In this document: positions 1-6,003 of the stretch, piece after piece
How positions within the stretch are numbered: position 1 is the stretch's first letter
How the letters are laid out: each line of letters begins with the position of its first letter
NCBI GenBank assembly: GCA_030631445.1
Contig: DAOVLD010000064.1
Span: 1 to 8,111, forward strand
DNA: 8,111 bases
Origin: Bacteroidota bacterium
GTDB taxonomy: Bacteria; Bacteroidota; Bacteroidia; Bacteroidales; VadinHA17
Direction of reading: 5' to 3'
The notes under the pieces: generated by a model
Told to the model about the DNA's origin: nothing
Seen by the model: only the letters and a program-made list of their open reading frames with translations
The model's database searches: none
Translations under genes and position numbers: made by a program

Positions 1-2
1 AT

Positions 3-10
3 TAATTTTG
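3..10 (+). promoter_or_regulatory. Candidate Bacteroidota -7 promoter element of the aminopeptidase gene
   Basis: TAATTTTG is an exact match to the TAnnTTTG -7 consensus used by the Bacteroidota housekeeping sigma factor. It lies 21 bases before the ATG at 32, which would give a short leader of roughly 15 bases. The matching -33 element (TTTG-like, about 19-21 bases upstream) would fall outside the window, so only half of the promoter can be judged. The 10-mer ATTAATTTTG that contains it occurs again before maeB at 2724-2733. In AT-rich DNA such a match can arise by chance. Confidence 0.4.
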
Positions 11-31
11 CTTTTTAAATAAATTTTATAT

Positions 32-1489
32 ATGGATTTAAAATATTCACTAGTAAAAGATATACCCGCAAATAAATCTGTGATATATCTTATTCGTAAA
101 GATAACAACCTTAGCCATTTCGCTTTTACCAGGCTGGAGCTTAAATATATTACGGAACAGATAAAAGATGGAGAAAAACAGATTTCCATTAATTCTTATA
201 GTAAGTGGAGTTACATACAGGTTATTGATAAAGAAACCGATCTCGACAAACAGTATGAAAAATGCAGAAGAACAGGCAACGAACATTCTTTACTGCTTAA
301 ACAGCATAAGCATAGTGAAATTGTTTTAGTAGATGCGATAGGAGAACCGGGCCTCCTTTTTGCTTTTGCTGAGGGATTAGTGTTGGGCAACTACTGTTTT
401 CTAAAATATTTTGGCGATAAAGCAGAAAAAAAACATCCATTAAAAAGTATACTGATAGTATCAGATAAGCTGAAAAAGCAAGAGGTTGATGTATTAAAAA
501 CTATAAATCAGGCAGTTTATTTTGTCCGTGATATGGTCAATGAACCTTTATCATTCATGAATGCTGTTCAATTTTCAGAAACTGTGAAACAATTGGGAAT
601 TCTTGGTGGTTTTTCAGTTGAAGTTTATAATAAGAAGAAAATTGAATCACTGAAAATGGGCGGGTTAATTGGTGTGAACAGGGGGAGTATTGATCCGCCT
701 ACATTTACTGTAATGGAGTGGATGCCTGATAATGCGGTGAACAAAAATCCATTGGTTTTAGTTGGGAAAGGAGTTGTATTTGATACAGGGGGTTTGAGTT
801 TGAAGCCAACCCAAAACAGTATGGATTATATGAAATCGGATATGAGTGGTGCTGCTGCTGTTGCAGGAGTGATGTATGCGGTTGCACAGTTAAAAATTCC
901 GGTAAAAGTTATTGGTTTATTACCTGCTACAGATAACCGTCCTGATGGAAATGCAGTGGCTCCGGGTGATGTTATTACTATGTATAATGGTATGTCGGTG
1001 GAGGTTTTAAATACTGATGCTGAAGGCAGACTGATTTTGGCTGATGCAATAAGTTATGCAGATAAATACAAACCTGAGCTGATAATTGATATTGCTACTC
1101 TGACAGGTTCGGCAGCATTGGCAATTGGGAGGTTTGGAATTGTTGGTATGGGAAATGCGGAAAGTAAATACATGAAATCTCTTGTTCATAGCGGGAACCA
1201 TGTTCATGAGCGGATTGTGGAATTTCCATTTTGGGAAGAATATGATAAATTACTTGAATCGAATATCGCTGATCTGAAAAATATTGCCGAACGTGATGCA
1301 GGAGCAATAACTGCAGGAAAATTCCTTGAAAAATTTACCGGCTATCCGCTAATTCATCTTGATATAGCCGGTTCAGCCTTCCTTAAAAAAGCAAATTCAT
1401 ACCAGGGTAAAGGAGCTACGGCTATTGGTGTCAGGTTATTGTTTGATTTTATACGCAATTTCCCGAATCTTTTTGATAAGGATGGATAA
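32..1489 (+). CDS. pepA: M17-family leucyl aminopeptidase (cytosolic, two-metal)
   Basis: This 485-residue protein is a leucyl aminopeptidase that removes N-terminal residues from peptides in the cytoplasm, normally as a hexamer. The C-terminal catalytic domain (about residues 155-480) carries the whole M17 active site. The expected metal ligands are K246, D251, D270, D329 and E331, and the catalytic pair is K258 and R333. The family signature NTDAEGRL is at 327-334, and VGKGVVFDTGG (244-254) is the other hallmark block. The N-terminal domain (1 to about 150) is poorly conserved, as is usual in the family, and there is no signal peptide. Length is normal (about 480-500). The ATG at 32 is the natural start, with an AT-rich leader and a -7-like box before it. 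pdxA follows after 54 bases on the same strand, so the two may share a transcript. Bacteroidota often carry more than one M17 paralogue, so the pepA symbol is a family-level name and the substrate preference is unknown. Confidence 0.93.
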   Translation: MDLKYSLVKDIPANKSVIYLIRKDNNLSHFAFTRLELKYITEQIKDGEKQISINSYSKWSYIQVIDKETDLDKQYEKCRRTGNEHSLLLKQHKHSEIVLVDAIGEPGLLFAFAEGLVLGNYCFLKYFGDKAEKKHPLKSILIVSDKLKKQEVDVLKTINQAVYFVRDMVNEPLSFMNAVQFSETVKQLGILGGFSVEVYNKKKIESLKMGGLIGVNRGSIDPPTFTVMEWMPDNAVNKNPLVLVGKGVVFDTGGLSLKPTQNSMDYMKSDMSGAAAVAGVMYAVAQLKIPVKVIGLLPATDNRPDGNAVAPGDVITMYNGMSVEVLNTDAEGRLILADAISYADKYKPELIIDIATLTGSAALAIGRFGIVGMGNAESKYMKSLVHSGNHVHERIVEFPFWEEYDKLLESNIADLKNIAERDAGAITAGKFLEKFTGYPLIHLDIAGSAFLKKANSYQGKGATAIGVRLLFDFIRNFPNLFDKDG

Positions 1490-1543
1490 TCATTAATTGG
1501 AATTACTAACTTTCGAAGTTAATTTGTAAGAAGAACCGGTATT

Positions 1544-2608
1544 ATGGAACACAATAAAATAAAAGTTGGAATTACACAGGGTGATATTAACGGTATTAGC
1601 TATGAGATTATTATTAAAACACTTGAGGATAATCGGATAAGTGAAATGTGTACCCCAATTCTGTACGGATCTCCGAAAGTGGCAGCCTATCACCGGAAAG
1701 CAATCAAAGTATCTAATTTCAGTTTTAACCACATTAAATCACCTGAAGAAGCAAATTTCAAAAGACCAAATATTATTAATATTCTTGATGATTCTGTAAG
1801 GGTTGAGTTGGGAAAATCAACCCGGGAAGCGGGGCAAGCATCACTAAAAAGCATGGAAATGGCAGTTAGCGATCTTAGAGATGAAAAAATTGATGTTCTG
1901 GTAACAGCTCCTATAAATAAAAATAATATTCAGTCGGATAATTTTAATTTTCCGGGACATACAGAATATCTTGAAAGTTTTTTTGAAGAAAAGGAAGCTT
2001 TAATGATTATGGCAAGCGACCTGTTGAGAGTAGGTGTTGTTACCACTCATATACCTGTCGCAAAGATACCTGAACATATTACAAAGGATAATATTCTTAA
2101 TAAACTAAAACTTCTTGAACAATCATTAATTCAGGATTTTGGGGTTCATAAGCCGAGAATTGCCGTATTGGGTCTGAATCCACATGCCGGCGATGAGGGA
2201 GTAATTGGATCAGAAGAAATTGAAATTATAACACCGGCTATTGAAGCAGCGAAAGAGGAGAAAATTCTCGCGTTTGGTCCCTACTCGGCGGATGGTTTTT
2301 TTGGGTCAGATAATTATTCAAAATTTGATGCTGTTCTGGCTATGTACCACGATCAGGGTCTTGCTCCCTTTAAAGCTCTTGTTCTTGGAGCAGGCGTAAA
2401 TTTCACAGCCGGTCTTCCAATAATTCGCACGGCGCCTGCTCATGGTACGGCTTATGAACTTGCCGGGCAGGGAATTGCTTCACCCGACTCTTTCAGAAAT
2501 GCATTGTACCTGTCTTGTGATATTTATATGAACAGGAAAGCATATGCAGAAATTACATCAAACCCATTGGAGTCAAGTACTTATGAGGATACACCTGCTC
2601 AGGATTAA
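1544..2608 (+). CDS. pdxA: 4-hydroxythreonine-4-phosphate dehydrogenase PdxA
   Basis: PdxA oxidises 4-phosphohydroxy-L-threonine with NAD(P)+; the product decarboxylates to the aminoacetone phosphate that PdxJ condenses with deoxyxylulose phosphate to make pyridoxine phosphate. It is a cytosolic dimer with a divalent metal. The N-terminus has TQGDINGISYEI (11-22), the Bacteroidota form of the usual GDPAGIGPE block. VTAPINK (120-126) and FPGHTEYL (136-143) follow. The three metal-binding histidines are visible as H169 (TTHIP), H214 (LNPHAG) and H269 (YHDQG). The C-terminal block around 284-310 (GVNFTAGLPIIRTAPAHGTA) is intact. At 354 residues it is somewhat longer than the ~330-residue E. coli enzyme; much of the excess looks like a polar tail after about residue 335. 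It lies 54 bases behind the aminopeptidase and is probably cotranscribed with it. No other B6 gene is in the window. The ATG at 1544 fits the conserved N-terminus directly. Confidence 0.96.
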   Translation: MEHNKIKVGITQGDINGISYEIIIKTLEDNRISEMCTPILYGSPKVAAYHRKAIKVSNFSFNHIKSPEEANFKRPNIINILDDSVRVELGKSTREAGQASLKSMEMAVSDLRDEKIDVLVTAPINKNNIQSDNFNFPGHTEYLESFFEEKEALMIMASDLLRVGVVTTHIPVAKIPEHITKDNILNKLKLLEQSLIQDFGVHKPRIAVLGLNPHAGDEGVIGSEEIEIITPAIEAAKEEKILAFGPYSADGFFGSDNYSKFDAVLAMYHDQGLAPFKALVLGAGVNFTAGLPIIRTAPAHGTAYELAGQGIASPDSFRNALYLSCDIYMNRKAYAEITSNPLESSTYEDTPAQD

Positions 2609-2781
2609 TTTATCTATTCATTTTTTTACATGCTCCGGAACTTATATGTTTTGCTATCCTGCTAAATAACATACTATTATTATTATTATAACAGACTTGT
2701 AAGTAATAACAACCTCAATATTTATTAATTTTGTTTCAATTGTTCTTGCATTAAAGTTAAAACTAAAAAAAATCCAATATC
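2609..2781. other. Intergenic spacer pdxA-maeB
   Basis: These 173 bases are strongly AT-rich and hold no open frame of note. They contain a 7-T run (2623-2629) with no convincing hairpin before it, a five-copy TAT microsatellite (2675-2689), and the -7-like box at 2726-2733. A clear terminator for pdxA is not visible, so read-through into maeB remains possible. Confidence 0.6.
2726..2733 (+). promoter_or_regulatory. Candidate Bacteroidota -7 promoter element of maeB
   Basis: TAATTTTG matches the TAnnTTTG -7 consensus exactly. It would place the transcript start near 2740 and give a leader of about 40 bases before the ATG at 2782. The nearest upstream TTG (2697-2699) is 26 bases away, more than the usual 19-21, so the -33 half is weak. 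The surrounding 10-mer ATTAATTTTG is identical to that at 1-10 before the aminopeptidase gene. The length of the spacer supports an independent promoter here. Confidence 0.45.
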
Positions 2782-5055
2782 ATGGCTAAAATTACACGTC
2801 AAGTAGCACTTGATTATCATTCAAAAGGCAAACCGGGAAAACTTGAAGTGATCCCGACTACATCTTACAGTACACAAACAGATTTATCTCTGGCGTATAC
2901 TCCCGGGGTTGCCGAACCCTGCAGGGAAATAGAAGCTAATCCTGAAGAAGCTTACAAATATACTATGAAGGGAAACCTGGTTGCTGTAATTTCCAATGGG
3001 ACCGCTGTTCTTGGTCTTGGTGATATTGGCGCCCTGGCAGGGAAACCTGTTATGGAAGGGAAAGGGTTACTGTTTAAAGTTTTCTCTGATGTGGATGTTT
3101 TTGATATTGAGGTAAATGAGAAAGACATTGATAAAATAGTAGATATTGTGATAGCAATTTCTCCTACATTTGGAGGGATCAACCTGGAAGATATTAAAGC
3201 TCCTGAGTGTTTTGAAATTGAAAAAAGATTGATAGAAGAATTGGACATTCCTGTTTTTCATGATGATCAACATGGAACAGCAATTATTTCCGGAGCCGGG
3301 TTAGTTAATGCTCTTGAGTTGGCAGGGAAGAAGATTGAAGATGTAAAAATTACTGTAAACGGAGCAGGAGCATCTGCAATATCTTGTTCCAGGCTTTATA
3401 TGGCACTTGGTGCAAGACGAGAGAATATTGTTATGCTTGACAGTAAAGGCGTCCTGAATAAAAAAAGGAAAGACCTGAATAAATACAAAAAGGAATTTAT
3501 TACAGATAGAGATATAAGTACACTTGCAGAAGCTGTGAAAGATGCAGATGTTTTTCTTGGATTATCAATTGGAGGTGTTATGAGTAAAGAAATGGTTAAA
3601 ACAATGGCTCCCAAACCCATAGTTTTTGCTATGGCTAATCCCGATCCTGAAATATCTTATGAAGACGCTGTTGAAGCCAGGGATGATATCATTATGGCTA
3701 CAGGTCGTTCAGATTATCCAAACCAGGTGAATAATGTACTTGGGTTTCCCTTTATTTTCAGAGGAGCTCTTGATGTTAGGGCTACAATAATCAATGAAGA
3801 GATGAAAATAGCAGCTTCGCATGCTCTTGCTGAACTGGCTAAGGAGCCGGTTCCGGAAACGGTTATCAAAGCGTATGATGTTAAAAGTTTAATTTTCGGA
3901 AAAGATTATATCATACCAAAACCGCTTGATCCACGATTGATATCCAGGGTTGCTCCCGCGGTGGCGAAAGCTGCTATTGAAACAGGTGTTGCCAGGAAAA
4001 AGATAACTGACTGGGATGCTTATTGCCAGGAACTTGATAAACGCCTGGGTTATGAGAATGTCTTGCTTAGAAATATTCAGAATATGGCATGTAACGATCC
4101 AAAACAAATAGTCTTTGCTGAAGGTGATAACCCGAGGATACTGAAAGCTGTACAGACTGTTGTTCATGAAGGTATTGCAAAGCCTATTCTTTTGGGAAAC
4201 AAAAAGAAAATCGCTGATCTTATTAACGAAAATGCTCTTGACCTGCATGATGTCCCGGTTATTGATTATCAGTCTTTGGAGGAATCAGGAAGAAGAGAAA
4301 AATTTGCGGAGTTGATATTTAAGAAAAGACGAAGAAAAGGAATTACATACGATGAAGCTTTGGAAAGTGTTCAAAACCGCAATTATTTTGGGGTTATGAT
4401 GGTTGAAAGTGGTGAGGCTGATGCTTTCATTTCAGGTTTTTCAAGTAAATATGCTGACACAATCCGGCCTGCTATTCAACTGGTTGGAACAGACAGCGCA
4501 TTGAAACATATTGCAGGGATGTACATTGTGAATACAAAAAAGAAGACCTTTTTCTTTTCAGATACAACAATTAATTTTAAACCAACAGCACAAACATTGG
4601 TTGATACCACTCTGATTACAGCTGAAAAAGTCAGACAGTTTGGTATTGAGCCAAAGATCGCTCTCGTTTCATATTCCAACTTTGGAGCATTCAGGGATGG
4701 AAGTCCGGGGATGGTTCGTGAGGCAGTAGAAATACTACACCGTGATTATCCCGATTTAATCGTTGACGGGGAAATGCAAGCTAACTTTGCTTTTAATAAA
4801 AAATTGAGAAAGAGCAAGTTCCCATTCAGTAAATTGGCAGAAACAGATGTCAATACAATTATTTTCCCAGACCTGGATTCAGGAAATATTGCATACAAAA
4901 TGATGCAGGAGATAGGGAATGCTCAGGTTATCGGACCTGTTTTAATGGGTATCAGGAAATCCATTCATATCCTACAGCTAGAGAGTTCAGAAAAAGAGAT
5001 CGTTAATATGGCAGCTATAGCATGTGTGGATGCCCAGGGCAGAAACGAGGTATAA
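2782..5055 (+). CDS. maeB: NADP-dependent malic enzyme fused to a phosphotransacetylase-like domain (MaeB type)
   Basis: This 757-residue protein oxidatively decarboxylates malate to pyruvate and yields NADPH in the cytosol. The N-terminal malic domain (about 10-150) has Y39 in [10 protein letters not shown] and K94 in MEGKG as the likely catalytic Tyr and Lys. Metal ligands are E136-D137 (LEDIKAPE) and D161-D162 (FHDDQHGT). The NAD(P)-binding domain (about 163-400) has the dinucleotide loop VNGAGASAI (192-200), ANPDPEI (285-291) and [13 protein letters not shown] (308-320). The remainder (about 430-752) is a phosphate acetyl/butyryltransferase-like domain. Its C-terminal block reads [11 protein letters not shown], where true phosphotransacetylases have a DLSRGC-type motif, so the catalytic Ser-Arg pair is replaced by Q732-L733. 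The domain is therefore probably an acetyl-CoA-sensing regulatory module, as known for E. coli MaeB (759 residues). Cofactor choice (NADP over NAD) is inferred from family membership. It is a stand-alone unit between a candidate promoter and a strong terminator. Confidence 0.95.
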   Translation: MAKITRQVALDYHSKGKPGKLEVIPTTSYSTQTDLSLAYTPGVAEPCREIEANPEEAYKYTMKGNLVAVISNGTAVLGLGDIGALAGKPVMEGKGLLFKVFSDVDVFDIEVNEKDIDKIVDIVIAISPTFGGINLEDIKAPECFEIEKRLIEELDIPVFHDDQHGTAIISGAGLVNALELAGKKIEDVKITVNGAGASAISCSRLYMALGARRENIVMLDSKGVLNKKRKDLNKYKKEFITDRDISTLAEAVKDADVFLGLSIGGVMSKEMVKTMAPKPIVFAMANPDPEISYEDAVEARDDIIMATGRSDYPNQVNNVLGFPFIFRGALDVRATIINEEMKIAASHALAELAKEPVPETVIKAYDVKSLIFGKDYIIPKPLDPRLISRVAPAVAKAAIETGVARKKITDWDAYCQELDKRLGYENVLLRNIQNMACNDPKQIVFAEGDNPRILKAVQTVVHEGIAKPILLGNKKKIADLINENALDLHDVPVIDYQSLEESGRREKFAELIFKKRRRKGITYDEALESVQNRNYFGVMMVESGEADAFISGFSSKYADTIRPAIQLVGTDSALKHIAGMYIVNTKKKTFFFSDTTINFKPTAQTLVDTTLITAEKVRQFGIEPKIALVSYSNFGAFRDGSPGMVREAVEILHRDYPDLIVDGEMQANFAFNKKLRKSKFPFSKLAETDVNTIIFPDLDSGNIAYKMMQEIGNAQVIGPVLMGIRKSIHILQLESSEKEIVNMAAIACVDAQGRNEV

Positions 5056-5116
5056 TTAGAGTATGTCTATAAGTTGAAAGTTTTAGTAAATAGTAAAAAT
5101 CACAAATGACAAGCAC

Positions 5117-5181
5117 CCCCGTACGGTCATGCCCTGTTAAATATTGCTCCGCAATTTCACAGGGTAAACTTCCTTACGGGG
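5117..5181. repeat. Nested imperfect palindrome, REP-like element
   Basis: The outer arms CCCCGTACGG (5117-5126) and CCTTACGGGG (5172-5181) pair over 10 positions with one mismatch. Inside them CCCTGT (5132-5137) pairs with ACAGGG (5159-5164). After an unpaired T/C position, AAA pairs with TTT, and TTGC (5144-5147) pairs with GCAA (5151-5154) around a 3-base loop. The result is a long two-tier hairpin with small internal loops. No T-run follows it, so it is not a classical terminator. The shape resembles the REP/BIME-type palindromes scattered between genes and associated with Y1 (RAYT) transposases in Bacteroidota, but no such transposase is in the window and copy number cannot be seen here. 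Confidence 0.6.
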
Positions 5182-5250
5182 CAGGCAAAATACAACTGAA
5201 CGAAGTAACCTCATGAACACCTTTGAATATTAATTATTATGTAAGTAAAT

Positions 5251-5276
5251 AAATCTCAATAGCCAAAATCTCAATA
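5251..5276 (+). repeat. Pair of 11-base direct repeats
   Basis: AAATCTCAATA occurs at 5251-5261 and again at 5266-5276, 15 bases apart start to start. It lies in AT-rich spacer DNA between the REP-like hairpin and the terminator. No function can be assigned; it may be an eroded tandem duplication. Confidence 0.5.
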
Positions 5277-5314
5277 TTCAAAACTGTTTCGGTCAATTGA
5301 TAATTGATATTTGG

Positions 5315-5340
5315 TCCCGAAAGCTTTCGGGATGTTTTTT
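5315..5340 (+). terminator. Rho-independent terminator downstream of maeB
   Basis: TCCCGAAAGCTTTCGGGA (5315-5332) is a perfect 18-base palindrome. As RNA it forms a 7-bp GC-containing stem closed by an AGCU loop. It is followed by TG and a run of six T (5335-5340), so the layout is that of an intrinsic terminator reading on the + strand. It ends about 285 bases after the maeB stop and 57 bases before the ruvA ATG. It should end the maeB transcript and insulate ruvA. On the other strand the palindrome is followed by CCAAATATC, without a T-run, so termination appears one-directional. Confidence 0.8.
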
Positions 5341-5342
5341 AT

Positions 5343-5378
5343 AATTTTTAATTTTTAATTTTTAATTTTTAATTTTTT
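5343..5378 (+). repeat. Tandem heptamer tract (AATTTTT)5
   Basis: Five head-to-tail copies of AATTTTT occupy 5343-5378; the last has one extra T. The tract lies between the terminator and the ruvA start (19 bases before the ATG). Each junction reads TAATTTTT, one base short of the TAnnTTTG -7 box, so it may overlap the ruvA promoter region. Arrays of this kind can change copy number by slippage. Confidence 0.85.
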
Positions 5379-5396
5379 AAATTAATCCTGCTATTT

Positions 5397-5978
5397 ATGT
5401 ATGAGTATATTCAGGGCAAATTAAAAGAGGTAAGTCCTACTTATGCTGTTGTTGAAGCTGGTGATATTGGTTATTTTATCAATATTTCCCTTAATACTTT
5501 TTCAAATATTTCCGGGAAGAATGAAGTTAAACTGCTTATCCATCAAATTGTCAGGGAAGATGCCCAGCTCTTTTTCGGATTTGCTGATAAGCATGAACGG
5601 GAAATTTTCAGGATGCTGATATCAGTGTCCGGAATTGGGGCAAATACAGCCCGGTTAATGCTTTCGTCACTTTCTCCTTCCGAACTCAGTAAAGCTATTA
5701 TGGAAGCAGATATTAATCTATTGAGAAGTATTAAAGGTATTGGAGCCAAATCAGCCCAAAGAGTGGTTGTAGATCTTATGGAAAAGGTTGGAGAATCAAA
5801 CGATGTAAGTGAAATTTTCAAAGAAGAAAGCAATACTTTAAGAGAAGAATCGTTATCTGCTTTAGTAATGTTGGGATTCTCAAAAGCTTCTGTCCAAAAA
5901 GTACTGGATAAGATCCTTAGGGAAGAACGGGATATTACAGTTGAGGAGCTGGTGAAGAAAGCATTGAAAAAATTGTAA
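5397..5978 (+). CDS. ruvA: Holliday junction branch migration complex subunit RuvA
   Basis: RuvA binds the four-way DNA junction as a tetramer and loads the RuvB helicase rings that drive branch migration during recombinational repair. All three domains are present. The N-terminal OB-fold (about 1-64) starts with the typical MYEYIQGKL. The middle domain has two helix-hairpin-helix motifs, VSGIGANTA (77-85) and IKGIGAKSAQR (112-122). A short acidic, flexible linker (about 131-147) is followed by the C-terminal RuvB-binding domain (about 148-193). At 193 residues it is complete (about 190-205 is usual). The ATG at 5397 gives the conserved N-terminus; an ATG at 5401 is out of frame. ruvB and ruvC are not adjacent. 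Because a terminator lies 57 bases upstream, ruvA should be transcribed from a promoter within 5341-5396. It probably leads into sprA, which begins 25 bases after its stop. Confidence 0.96.
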   Translation: MYEYIQGKLKEVSPTYAVVEAGDIGYFINISLNTFSNISGKNEVKLLIHQIVREDAQLFFGFADKHEREIFRMLISVSGIGANTARLMLSSLSPSELSKAIMEADINLLRSIKGIGAKSAQRVVVDLMEKVGESNDVSEIFKEESNTLREESLSALVMLGFSKASVQKVLDKILREERDITVEELVKKALKKL

Positions 5979-6003
5979 AGCTCTAATAATATTTCCGTGG
6001 CAC

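Larger units (their letters stand above)
5056..5396. other. Structured intergenic spacer maeB-ruvA
   Basis: These 341 bases contain no supportable gene on either strand. In order they hold an AT-rich stretch, a nested hairpin (5117-5181), an 11-base direct repeat (5251-5261 and 5266-5276), a doubled AATTGAT (5295-5308), a perfect palindrome with a T-run (5315-5340) and a tandem AATTTTT tract (5343-5378). The GC-rich hairpin stands out from the AT-rich surroundings, which suggests an inserted or mobile repeat. Confidence 0.7.

Noticed and set aside
1497..1526. Possible promoter before pdxA (TTGG, 18 bases, TTAATTTG)
   Set aside because: The -7 half misses the conserved A at its second position, and the gap to the aminopeptidase is only 54 bases, so cotranscription is the simpler reading.
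1544..1600. Non-canonical GDINGISYE in place of GDPAGIGPE in PdxA as a sign of a novel enzyme
   Set aside because: All three metal histidines and the substrate motifs are intact, and this form of the first motif is, to my knowledge, normal in Bacteroidota PdxA.
2593..2629. Possible pdxA terminator: CCTGCTCAGG followed later by a 7-T run
   Set aside because: The stem is only 4 bp with a 2-base loop, and the T-run starts 20 bases further on, so it does not have terminator geometry.
3889..4248. Open frame of 119 codons on the - strand inside maeB
   Set aside because: It lies wholly antisense to a conserved, complete enzyme domain; the translation shows no recognisable domain, and it is a by-product of codon use on the + strand. 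The same holds for the shorter - strand frames at 2952-3248, 5543-5833 and 7674-7973.
5343..5378. Tandem repeat considered as a CRISPR or replication-origin iteron array
   Set aside because: The units are 7 bases with no spacers, purely A/T, and there are no cas or rep genes nearby.
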